Below the pieces are notes generated by a model. That model saw nothing but the letters and a program-made list of their open reading frames with translations. It was not told the DNA's origin and made no database searches. 64,000 nucleotides of DNA from Eutypa lata (Eukaryota > Ascomycota > Sordariomycetes > Xylariales > Diatrypaceae). A program made the position numbers and the translations under genes. Shown piece by piece: positions 25,422-35,800 of this stretch. Each line of letters begins with the position of its first letter. Positions within the stretch are counted from its first letter, which is position 1. Location of the stretch: positions 2,108,001 to 2,172,000 of the forward strand of contig JAKULF010000004.1 in the NCBI GenBank assembly GCA_022661535.1. The letters run 5' to 3'.

Positions 25422-26127
25422 CAGGGTTGAAATCAACTTAATTAAATCAACGGCCTACCCTATATTGATTAATTTACGTTAATCCATTATTACCCTTATT
25501 TTAATGGATTAAAAGGCTAATATTAACACATTAATAACCATAAGATTAAAAATATTAATATAATTAATATATATATTTATTAATAATTTACATATTAAAT
25601 TAAATATTATATATATGAATTATATATAGATTCGCCAAACCTATAATTAAAATTACTTTAAAGCCATTATTATTACGGCGTAATTATCGTGAATGTAAGT
25701 TTTGGTGTTTTTAACTTATTAACTTATTTATACCTACCTTATCTACTTTACTTATCTTACTTATCTTAGTTATGTATCATAATTAGGATAAGTAGGATAG
25801 GTAAGGTAAGTAAGATAGGTAGGATAGGTAGGGTAGGTAGGGTAGGTAGGGTAGGTAGGGTAGGTAGGTTAAGTAAATTAAATTTATTATATTAAGTTTA
25901 AATTATTAGGTTTAGTTATATGCATATAAGCCTTATATATTACGTATTTAATTAATCTTAGCTTATGCTTTAATTAATCTATTTATTAACTTTAATATAT
26001 TGATATAATTAACGTTAATATGGTTTCATTATTAATTGACGTTAATATTCAAAAAGTTAATATTGGTTGATGGGTGATTAATATCGTTGATCAACGGGTT
26101 GATTGCGTTGAGTTGATTTCAACCCTG
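25422..26127. mobile_element. hAT-type non-autonomous DNA transposon (706 bp)
   Basis: The element has 17-bp perfect terminal inverted repeats: CAGGGTTGAAATCAACT at 25422-25438 and its reverse complement at 26111-26127. It is flanked by an 8-bp duplication, CCCTAAAT at 25414-25421 and CCCCAAAT at 26128-26135, which differ by one C/T. The 8-bp duplication and CAGGG ends are diagnostic of hAT transposons. The interior is extremely AT-rich, codes for no transposase, and contains a large imperfect palindrome around 25740-25870. It sits inside the 3' part of a HET-domain gene. Either it is a MITE-like derivative or its coding part was lost and mutated. Confidence 0.88.
25821..25870. repeat. 9-bp GGGTAGGTA tandem array inside the hAT element
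   Basis: Four to five copies of GGGTAGGTA stand at the centre of the element. A partial reverse complement lies to the left (25725-25770, CTTACTTATCTTACTTATC-like), so the two sides could pair as a long hairpin. Confidence 0.75.
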
Positions 26128-26368
26128 CCCCAAATATCCTCCATGTTGGTTGTTGTATCTTGGCTTCTTTTTAAATCCTTCTCCGGAAGCCATTCTGGGG
26201 GTGCGGTCAACCAAACAGGTGTTCATGGTCCTAGGAAAGTCTCTAAAGAGCACCGGCGCTTACGAAAGACTTGGGCTGTGGTGCCCAGATCACTACGAAG
26301 ATGAGGAGAAAAATGAAACGGTTGATCTCATAGAGCGTAGTCCGATCACGGAGGTCCGGATAGTGTAA

Positions 26369-27098
26369 TAGCATTACGAACCTGATTCATTCATGGTAAC
26401 TAGGAGTATCTAGTTGTAACTACTGGAATAGTAGTAAGTGAACTCCTGTATGTTTGGTATTGTGTTAGGTATTCGGAGGTATACCTTGGGTTTGAGGACT
26501 CACTAGCTCGTACTTTATGAATGACGAATTCTTTCCAATATATCATTTTTCAATACTTACACTTACGAGAATACCGAGCACTTCGAACTCCTGCAGCAGT
26601 GCAGGTAGTGCCCCCGCCCCAAAAACATACCGCCGATCTAGCTGCCATAAAGGTCCGAAGCTCGGAGGATGGAAAATTGTCTCTCGAGCATCGTGCTTAT
26701 GATTTTGAATAGCTTCATGTATGCAGTTACCTAGGCCCTGTCATTCATATTATATTGTAGGTGTTACCGATTTGATTTTAATATGTTGGTGAGCGGTTTG
26801 TGGTCACATCCTTGTCATGACCGGAATTTTCACTGTGGGGTTGGCTCACGATAGTTTGGTCATGCTATTACATCAATCCGCCTAACATAATTCAAGAATC
26901 GGTCCAAAGAATACTACATAGAGAGAAGCTGAGTCAATACGACCAAGTTGAGTATTGGATTGCTGTATGACTGTCATATTAAGCGCATGAGGGAATTTCC
27001 GAAATAGGAGATGTCCCACTAAATTGATTGGTTCACGTTTATTCAATTCTTGTTCCATTGTGATATGATGGTTACTGGGAGTTAACAAAATGCCTTCG

Positions 27099-27131
<33 letters not shown>

Positions 27132-28274
27132 AGAATAATTCCTCGCCTTCGTCTCCTTATTCACGTAGATACTTACCATGACTACGGCTGGGGGTTAATG
27201 TTGGGGCTAATAACTGTTTATGTCTATCAGAATACCATCAGCACTAAATCTCGCCATCGAGCGCACAAGAGTCAAACTAGGTAAGGACGTGCGATTTTAC
27301 GTACTATAGAACTAAGTTTGAATAAACACGCGACGATATATACCTATAAGGTCTTCGACTCGAGATAGAGTTAGGACTAAGCGGACCCCCATGGAAAAAC
27401 AACCTCATCAACAAGTAAAACCGCTATCCTAAGCCCGACGAGATACATACATAGTAGTGGACCTCGCTTAAGTTACGCAATGGGACAGCAGTCAGTTTCA
27501 GAAAACAGAATAGTCAGCTTTACTGAATGCTAGTTTATAACTAGAGGTAAATAATACCTAGAATCGTCCGATCGAGAGTCATTATGATGTTCGCAGGGGC
27601 AAACGTCATCCCAAATATGGGGAGCCCGAGGCCGGCGAGGTATCGAAACCGATCCTACAAGCCGGATGTAGATACCATACCGTAATGCTGGCTTCCATGA
27701 CGAAATGGATATACATGTATTATGGCGGTTTGATGCAATTCTCGGGAGAGTGATATACGGAGAAAGGCGGGCTTGAACGATAATGAAGCCATATAAATTA
27801 AACAGAGCTTTATGTTGACGGTACTGTTACCACATAGGTACCAGGGGATTGAATCGCCACGCTATGTTGACATGTGCGAAACGAATATGCGGAATGCGAT
27901 TCACTTCTGCGGGTTGGATCTTATGTACGCCCTGGTACTACGATATGCTTGTTTGCTTGCGATATGTGACAAATGATTACTATTTTTATCTGATAGTACG
28001 TTAATTAGAGAATTCATCCAAAATACTAAACTTCCCTGAATGCCTGGACTGATTTACTTTAGATCACGACAAACACATACGTCGGGGGGTTGCAACGAAT
28101 ACTCCTAGCCGCATTCAGACCTAGAAAGACTCCCAGTTGTTAAACTTGCGTAGGTGCCACCGGAAGAAGTATCGAGACTACGGACTACTGACTTCGATTC
28201 GAGTCACTAGCATACTAGCCTTTATATTCTCATACCCGTCAACATTCCCTAGTGAAATACACAAATTAAGTACA
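26369..28274. other. Gene-free interval
   Basis: About 1.9 kb with only short overlapping frames and no recognisable motif. It holds a 26-nt A run at 27104-27129. Confidence 0.55.
27104..27129 (+). repeat. Poly-A tract, 26 nt
   Basis: An uninterrupted run of 26 A residues in non-coding DNA. I looked for a retrotransposed coding body upstream and found none. Confidence 0.9.
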
Positions 28275-28895
28275 ATGGCTTCGCCCAACGACGATGACTT
28301 TCCCCGGAAATATCTAGGTTGGGAGCTGTTATTCTCAGGAGACCCACCGGACAACCGATCTCAGATCCTGAAGGTAATCGGAGCCGGACTCGCAAGAACG
28401 GAGACTAAGTCGCTCGATGCAGCGTTGGGCTATCTTCTCCAAGGCTCGGTTTTAGACGGAGGCACCGCTTGCCTCATGGGCCCAACCGGTGAGTCAAAGA
28501 TCAACTCACAGAAAACAAGCATTGGAGTTCGTTGATTGCCAACTGTTGTGAGCGTATTTATTACATGTTAGATGTCATCCGTGGATAGACTACGCTTCTC
28601 AACCCCCCGCGAAACATGATGCAGGAGAAGGACGAGCTACATGTCTGGCTACGTCGCGACAATCGACGCCCCGGCGATATTCTTTATCGAGGAGCTCTGC
28701 AGATTTTATTCCGATGCTATCGTTATCTGTTCTATCCGAGACCTGGAGAAATGGTGGGACAGCTAACAAGATGTCGTGAAGGCCGTGGACGGCCTCAGGG
28801 AAAGTGTCATGCAGCTTTTCAGCTCCACCGAGAGATACACTATCCTCTGGAAGCTTGCTATAGTGAAGAGGTACATATACATCTATAGTATTTAA
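28275..28895 (+). pseudogene. P-loop sulfotransferase-like gene relic
   Basis: Exon 1 (28275-28488) starts with ATG and encodes 71 residues ending in ACLMGPT. It includes VIGAGLARTETKSLDAAL, the P-loop-like signature of the fungal sulfotransferase family (usual form GAGLPRTGTxSL). A good donor (GTGAGT) follows. A second conserved block lies at about 28640-28763 (SGYVATIDAPAIFFIEEL, IRDLEKWWDS), then TAA at 28764-28766, then 42 more codons in the same frame up to 28895. The middle exon can be spliced in more than one way and none is clean. The C-terminal half of the usual protein is absent. The substrate is unknown for this family. It is a decayed, truncated copy. Confidence 0.7.
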
Positions 28896-29644
28896 TGGCG
28901 CAGGATAGCTACATCTAACGTTGGAGTCATTGACTGACTCTCAGACTCTCTTAAGTCCCGATCAAACCATGGACACCAAAAGTCATCCAGACTGACAAGG
29001 TGTGTGCTGGCGCTTAGAGCTTACTTTCAGGGGCATATAATGTTGGCCTACAACGTGAATATTCACTTCGACTTAGAAAATGTAATGGATATTCAAATTA
29101 ATTGTCATCCCTGGTATAAGCTCAATACCGAAGGCAATTCTTAACTTCGGAAGATGATGGGACTAGATAGCGACTAAGTACATTTTATGAAGAGCCATCT
29201 ATTTGGTATTATTGCCAGAAATGCACAAAGCTACTGTGTGTATGCGGCAGCATCAGGCTGTTCCACCCAGGATATTTTCCGAATACTACATGGGTAGCTG
29301 GGCTGAGTGAGACCAGATATTGTAAGGAGGCCATTGGGCCAATACAGGACTCCTGCGTGTCCTGAGGCCCCTTTGTTATAATTCTGTGATTAGCAAAGTA
29401 CACGCCAGAGCCCATCCTCCAGACGCTGAGAAATGCTGCAAGGACGTTTTGTATGAGGCACGGTATCAAGGAAAGAGATATCTGTTGTACTTTACCTAAT
29501 ACTTACGGCATGACATTATATTTGTGCTGGAGCTCATAATCCACGTGTAGCTAATCAATCATGCTGGATTAGTAACTTGCGGGATTATGCATCAATCATC
29601 TTCTAGGTAGTGGTTAGCAAAAGCCTCCAGCCAGTACCTCCAGT
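28896..29644. other. Interval between two relics
   Basis: About 750 bp with no recognisable coding motif on either strand. An 86-codon minus-strand frame at 29209-29469 has no family I can name. Confidence 0.5.
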
Positions 29645-30625
29645 ATGGACAGGGGACAATGGGAAGGCATTGACCACCACTACCGGCTGAATTTCTCATA
29701 AGACGACGGGAACAGCCTCGCTCAAGATTAAATTGAATTGGTTGGCGCCTCGACGAATGGTATCCCGTTCCCCAATATTTCTGAGAGCGAGAATGAGCAA
29801 CAATGGGTGGACTTCTTTATCAACTCCGATGAGCTGAATAGTGACGTGGTATTTCCGCAACCCTGGGTCCCGGAAGACGAACCGCTCCCACTCTCCCAGG
29901 ATCCAAATCTCCCCGGAGAGGCTAGAGCTCTATCCGTATATCCCTTAATAAGCTATGCAACAACGGTATCACCGTATGCCTTGCTCAGAAGCCGTGATGA
30001 TATCGGCATGCTACCTTTAGGGACTCCTGTAGCCTAAGAGCATCGGATTGACACTAACCCCCTCGGCATAATGAGGCAGAGGCACCCATGCACGTACTAG
30101 ACGGCGTATTGGACCCGGTGCTAGACGGGTTTGACAGCGGACTGGCTCATAGAAATCATGTCTCTCTGCTCAAATCCGAACATGTAGATGATGTGAGCAA
30201 TCTGGTACAACTCAATGGGACATTTGACGATGAGGAAAGTTGCCACGAGTAGGTTGTCACGTATTAAGTAACGTCGGTCAGATTACTGACAAAAGAAAAA
30301 GGGAGACGAGCCATTTCAGACCAAACAGATTTGATCTTACCTTCCCCGTCCAGAGCCCAATTGTTCACGAGTCTTCAAAACCAAGAAGAATCTTCCGCAT
30401 CACCGCACGAATGCGCATGGAGACCCGGCAAAGTATCAGTGTCGCTGCAGTTATCAAACTGGGCGAAAGGATAACTTTCAGCGACACGTTGCCAAATGCA
30501 CCAAGCCAGAAAGACAGACCAACTTTGACTGATTTTGTGGCTATTTGGCACCTCATCAACAAGACTTGTATTTGCACATGGCTCGATGCAGCTTGCGGCG
30601 CCGTGGCCGGCCTCTTAAGAGATAG
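29645..30625 (+). pseudogene. C2H2 zinc-finger protein gene relic
   Basis: The N-terminal part is one frame from ATG 29645 to 30037, interrupted by two TAA codons (29699 and about 29729). It is acidic and Pro-rich (PQPWVPEDEPLPL), as in fungal transcription factors. The zinc-finger part lies in a frame around 30335-30625: a finger with NCSRVFKTKKNL and HHRTNAH, then QCRCSYQTGRKDNFQRH with AKC, then a third Cys-His unit (FCGYLAPHQQDLYLHMARC) and the basic RRRGRPLKR. This arrangement is typical of fungal C2H2 proteins. TGA at 30332 and 30530 and TAG at 30623 break or end it. A linker frame (30090-30250) lies between. A 173-codon open frame in another register overlaps the finger region and hides it. 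That the N-terminal and finger parts belong to one gene is inferred from proximity and strand. Confidence 0.62.
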
Positions 30626-32702
30626 AGGTCGCTATTCGCGAGCCCCGGAGAGGGGTATTGAAACTCGACTTGAGTCTGTGTCTGTGGTGGGGAGTTCGTG
30701 TCATAATTCGCAGGGACAGGTGGAATTCAATTGTTGGGGGAAAATAGGAAGCAACAATTGACACTGGAGATTTGTGACCATTATAGTTTTTATAGCATCA
30801 TGCTCATTACTATTTGTGTTAGCCCATGTTCGACCTACAGCCGGACTGAAAGCTTGCTGTAGCTCAAAGGGAAATATGGACTTGACTTACAATTCATATA
30901 TTGACGCCTTGGTTTTAAATTAACGAACTCGTAAAATCCTCATTATCTATTTCAGGGGTGACTTTCTGGAAACTCGCTAGACCCCGTTAAGCTGTGATTT
31001 CTGGTTTCTCTGTCATTTCAATGGCTTTAAAGCATAATCTCTTACCATTCATCGAGAGAAGACCATCAGTGCTTACCTCTTTCTAACTATGTAGGAAGGC
31101 AGAACACTTCCTAAAGATGTACTACAGCCGTACTATATGGTATGGGCAATGGAAGAAAGAAAAATATTTAACTAGATTGAATGCATTGATTGGTTTTGAA
31201 AATGAGGCCCTTATGTCTACAAGATCCTTTAAAGGGCGTCATGCTGTAAACATTACTATTGGACCACGCTTTCGGTGAACCTTCTTGCCAAGACCGGGAG
31301 ATGCAGCACAGCATATCTGGGAAAAGGGAAGACGCCGCCACATCATCACTTAACGATACGAAAGCACACTACAGTCCTAGAATCTCCTCAGAAAATTGCA
31401 CTAAACCCATTATCAGATAGTTGTCGGGCTATTGGGGGTGAGGGGGGAACGAGGCTTATCATACGAGCTCATCGATTGTGTAAGTAGAAATCACGACAGA
31501 GACCGGATAAGCACAATAAAAAAGCTTAGGTTAATCCTTTTCAAGCATTTAATTAGAATCTGTCGGGTATTTGGTGTGATAGCAAAGTAGTGGCTTAGGG
31601 CTACCAGGGCAAACGGAGGGGTTCGGTAGCAGACGTCACCATTCCGGCGTTTGTAGCCGTAATGGCACCCATATAGCTAGATTCCTGATCTAGAAGTTCC
31701 TGACAATACACAAGCTTCCTGAGACCGGTCATATGACCCCTGACTCTTCACAGAATCTAGGTATTATTTTCCTGCACCCTCTCTCACTCGATAAAAGAGA
31801 TGGTTCCCCGACATTGTAGATATAATGGGAATGAAAGTGAGATGCAGAATAAGTAATACTGGTGCCATTCACCTTGGATATGTTGATACTGTCAGCATGT
31901 GGGGTAACAATATTATGGCCTAAGTGATGGTTGCTATGGGGGATGGATTCCTTAGGGAAAAGTGAATGCCTGAGGGCCCTAGGGCTATAGATTGTATGCA
32001 AATGGGCTGCTCTGCAGCCATTTGCACCTAGACACCTACATACTTACACCATCAGATTACGGATACAGACTGCAGACAGACCATACAGAATCAACACGAA
32101 TCATTGCACTCCAGAAGCTGACAGATACCTTTGAAAACTATCTTTTGATAGACACCGTAGAAATAAATGCGCTTTCTGTATAGCTCACGTGATAGCATAG
32201 TACATCTAACTGGTAGCCTGAACTCATGGCTAACCTGGCTCTATACAACAGCTTGTCCATGTTTTAAACCTCGTTCATAATCAGATATGCTTATCTGGGT
32301 CGACTTTACATGACAAGGGGCAATATTGGACTTTCCAACGAGACCTCTAGTAAGACTTCTGACCATTCAGGTCTAATTGCAGCACAATACCTTAATCTGT
32401 ATCGTCTGTATCAGGATATATAATGGTAGATCTAAACTGATTCCATCTGAATTTATGTTAAATAACGATGTTGCTTCGCAATTATGAGAGTATTTCACAC
32501 GACTGCCAAGATAGTATTACTCTATATTTCAAGAAACATGTTATTTCAAAAAGCAAATGTTATATAGAATCTGATTTGTGTAAGTTAAGTATTGAACCCA
32601 ATAACTGTGCTGTGTGGCCCCTCCGTTCAACTATCACCATTTAGCTGACACTCTATCTACCTAGGTAGTTTACCAAGTTAATATAGATTTGTTAGTAGGT
32701 AA
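30626..32702. other. Gene-free interval
   Basis: About 2 kb with no recognisable gene. Short frames are scattered on both strands without conserved motifs or splice partners. Confidence 0.55.
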
Positions 32703-32710
32703 TGTTAGCT

Positions 32711-32849
32711 TAGGGTTCGTACTAACCACCCACCCATTCGTTCTTTTCAACCCATGGGTAACCAATGGTTTTTTTTCCGACCCATTGGTTAACCATGGTT
32801 TTTTTAAATTGCGATGGGTTGCCCCATTTTCAAACCACCTCGAACCCTA
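32711..32849. mobile_element. hAT-type MITE (139 bp)
   Basis: The terminal inverted repeats are TAGGGTTCG (32711-32719) and CGAACCCTA (32841-32849). The flanks carry a perfect 8-bp duplication, TGTTAGCT at 32703-32710 and 32850-32857. Both features are typical of hAT elements. The interior forms a hairpin: CCATGGGTAACCAATGG (32752-32768) pairs with CCATTGGTTAACCATGG (32782-32798) with one mismatch. The ACCCAT motif is repeated several times in both orientations, reminiscent of sub-terminal transposase-binding repeats. It encodes no protein. Confidence 0.88.
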
Positions 32850-32857
32850 TGTTAGCT

Positions 32858-35800
32858 GACTGGTGATCATTATATTAAGGGGATATAGGGAGCATAGAAC
32901 AGCTTTACTGTATATTTATTTGTTGATACGTATGCCTTTGATCTATTTAGCAAGTACCGCTTATTATATCTTAGTATAAAATGCAATTCCCATGGTCAAG
33001 ATATAGTGCATAACTTGTGCTTATATCCAGAGTTATATATTCTCGTCGAGATATATAGTGGTGGAGAGCTTAGAGAGTAGGATAGCAGGGTTAGAAGCTT
33101 GAGTGAAAAGCTAGTTCAAAGGTTCTTCCTTTTAGTACCTGTTACACGACTAAAACGAGGAAAGTAAAGACTAGATAGTCGGTCTCCTAAATTTTCCGCG
33201 GAGTTTTGTCTAAAAACCTACTCTAACCACTTTATTCCACGACGTAGTTTACAGACCTGACATTGAAATTATATGGATGCTCGATACTATTAGTCTAGTA
33301 GAGTAACGGCTTTGGTTGAGCCTGGATTTAAATATTAAATCCTCTAACGGGGTATTGAAGTCAACGAATGTATGAAGACGATCTTTGGATTATCATTTGA
33401 CAAGTGTATACATGTGACTGTGATAGCGATTCGCTCGAAAGCCTCTGAAAAAGGGGAACCCCTGCATAATGCACACAAGAGCAACCCATACATCGTGGAA
33501 TGATAGGTTGCTACCCTATCCGATGTGTTCGACGATGTCGCCGTTCAGGAAAGCCGCTAGGGTATTCAGTGTAAGTTGGGCCTAGAAGAAGTGTTACACA
33601 GCTAATGCAAAAAGGTGGCCACAGCCAGCCCAACTGCGACCCCTCCTCCCATCGGGGCACCGCATCGAGCTTTCTCAACGCCCGCAGGAGCACAGCATGA
33701 CGGCGGCAGGGAGCATCACTCAAGAAGAAACATCCAAGGGGGCGGCGGCCAAGCGCACACAGCAGCAAGCAAGTCCAGCCCTAGCGCTGGTCCAGTCCAG
33801 TCGGCATCTTTGCATTTTGAAATGGCTCCATCCCCCGCAAACCCCATCTCTTTTTCCCATAGCTATCGTCTCCTCTCGCCCGACCGATACTAAGTGGTCC
33901 GAGCCGGGATCAACGCTGTCGTGGTCCCCCCCCTTTTTTGTGTTGCAAATTCTAGGTAACTTTCTGCAGCTCCCCGGGTTACTTGCCGGAGAATTAGTAA
34001 TAACTATTATTAGGAGAAAGAAAAAAAAGTACTACTGTTGTCATTAGATCCGTACTACGGCGGATGAGGCACTCGTGCGTAACAAAGATACCAAATAGCT
34101 AGGTATTTCCTTGATCATTAATCCGTTGAACGAGCCTTACCTTTTTTTTCTAGTTATCAATAGATACCGAAAAACAACTGCTCCCCGGATTCCATTTTCC
34201 ATTCCTACGAGTCTTGCAGCAGTACCAGGAGGTGCAACGCGGGGGTACGTAGGTAGAGGGAGCTAACGGCAAGCCATCACGGCCGTGCAACGCCAACCTA
34301 CGCTACCGAGGGAGCCGAGCGGTCGGGATCTACAGTATGTATGAGTGGGGAGGGAGCGGGACAACCCAAGCCTAATTCAACGACATTTTTGGCGACCGGA
34401 AACTGATTCTCGGCATGAAGCCAATTCGGGATACTTTCCCGTTGGCAGTCGGGAGCCTTGTGCTATTATACCTACCTGACTTAGAAAGATCCAGTCGGGT
34501 CGGGTTGTGTTCTGTTATGTATGTCTGTGATAGATCACAAATGCCTAGAGCATAGACCCTCACAGCACTTTATTATCGTACATTCTCTAATAGCTAAGTA
34601 GTTGGTAATGCTTACATAACCATAGGAGGTCATATCCTTATGGAGTTCTTGTGTTAGCTGTGCAACTGGGCTGGATTGAATATTACCAGAAAGGGGAACA
34701 CAGTCGCGCAAAAGCTTAGATTGTGTACATAATGGCACATGGATCGACACACTGTTTGCTTGACGCAGTAGATCTTCTATTATTGTTTATCCAGATTCCC
34801 ATTCCAGTGTGGATTGGAAAAGGAGAGACTATGTGTGACGCCTCGGTCATACCAGCTCTGGACTATTAGTGATACGTGCTTATTCGACAACCTAGAGGAA
34901 CATTGAAGATTTCTTCACAAGGCAGAATGTGCATTATCCAGTCAATCAAAGTTCAGCTTCATATTCAGCCCTTCTAACAATGAATAGGCAAATGCACACG
35001 TATAATTTTTGAGAAGGTTGCATGGATTACGTATCTGGCACGCGCTTAGCATGGGAGTACCGGCACCGAGTTCGTATCCCTCCCTAGCTACAGACAAAGC
35101 CGAGTAGGTTAATATGAGTGGTTTTGCTTTTTGCCCAAATCCCTACCCGAAGTCCGAAAGTCTGAGGAAAGGGGATCTCTAACTAGACTACGCGGTGAGG
35201 AGAACTCGTCGTTACACAAACAGGATTTGCCATCGGCGATCACAGAAAGAGCGGATGCAGAGGAGACGATATCTCCATTAGTAGCCGCGCATCTTACCAT
35301 GCTTACTGCGCAGCAGGAGCGACGTACAGGCTCCTCAATACAACTTGTCATACCTAAGATAGTACTTACTTGAGCTGTTTCCTCGATGAGCGAAGCTAAA
35401 GAAAGAAATAGTATTGAAAATTACGAGAGGCTTGACTTTGTATCATGTCTCGTAATAATAGGTAGCATTATAGATGCGAAGGGACTATTCTCACACCCCA
35501 GGAGCTGAGATTAATTGACATCGGGTATCGGACTTAATAACGTATATTTACCCCAATAATACGTACCTAATCGACTTGCCGGAATATATCTACTCTCAAG
35601 GTATATCCACAATGACATCGGTCAATAAATTGCGAGCCTTACCAAGACAACTAACTACGTGACTACCTCAATAAGGGACAGTATCTAAACTTGGTTTTTT
35701 CTTTGGGAAAGGGGAAGGTTTCACTAACTAAGCGAACTCGTCAGCTGCGGGAAAAGCCGGCGTGAGTGAATAATGATTGGTTAGACAGGATGACAGTAGC

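Larger units (their letters stand above)
23492..26368 (+). pseudogene. HET-domain gene, split by an hAT element and three stops
   Basis: A single frame runs from ATG 23492. The N-terminal part carries a Cys motif (CPICDLLFRIW). The HET domain follows with its three hallmark blocks: EYIALSYCWG (about 24184), LRYLWIDALCIIQDDEEDW (24334) and GWTLQEEVLSTRLLSF (24637). The frame is interrupted only by stops: TGA 23564-23566, TAG 23945-23947 and TAG 25328-25330; no indel is needed. At 25422 a 706-bp hAT element is inserted. Skipping the element plus one copy of its target duplication puts the downstream frame 26136-26368 exactly in register, and that segment looks like the usual HET-protein C-terminus (GAYERLGLW, then an acidic stretch and a hydrophobic end). 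HET proteins trigger cell death during fusion of incompatible strains. This copy is dead or at most a fragment. Confidence 0.85.

Noticed and set aside
27104..27129. Poly-A tract as the tail of a retrotransposed element
   Set aside because: No reverse-transcriptase or processed-gene body and no target duplication was found next to it.
27600..27660. tRNA-like sequence with a B-box resemblance
   Set aside because: It does not fold into a cloverleaf by eye and lacks an A-box at the right distance.
30240..30761. 173-codon plus-strand open frame
   Set aside because: A different frame of the same strand carries zinc-finger signatures; this frame has no motif and is a shadow.
33615..34047. Overlapping plus-strand frames of 92 and 116 codons
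   Set aside because: Low-complexity Ser/Ala/Pro products in conflicting registers, without splice partners or motifs.
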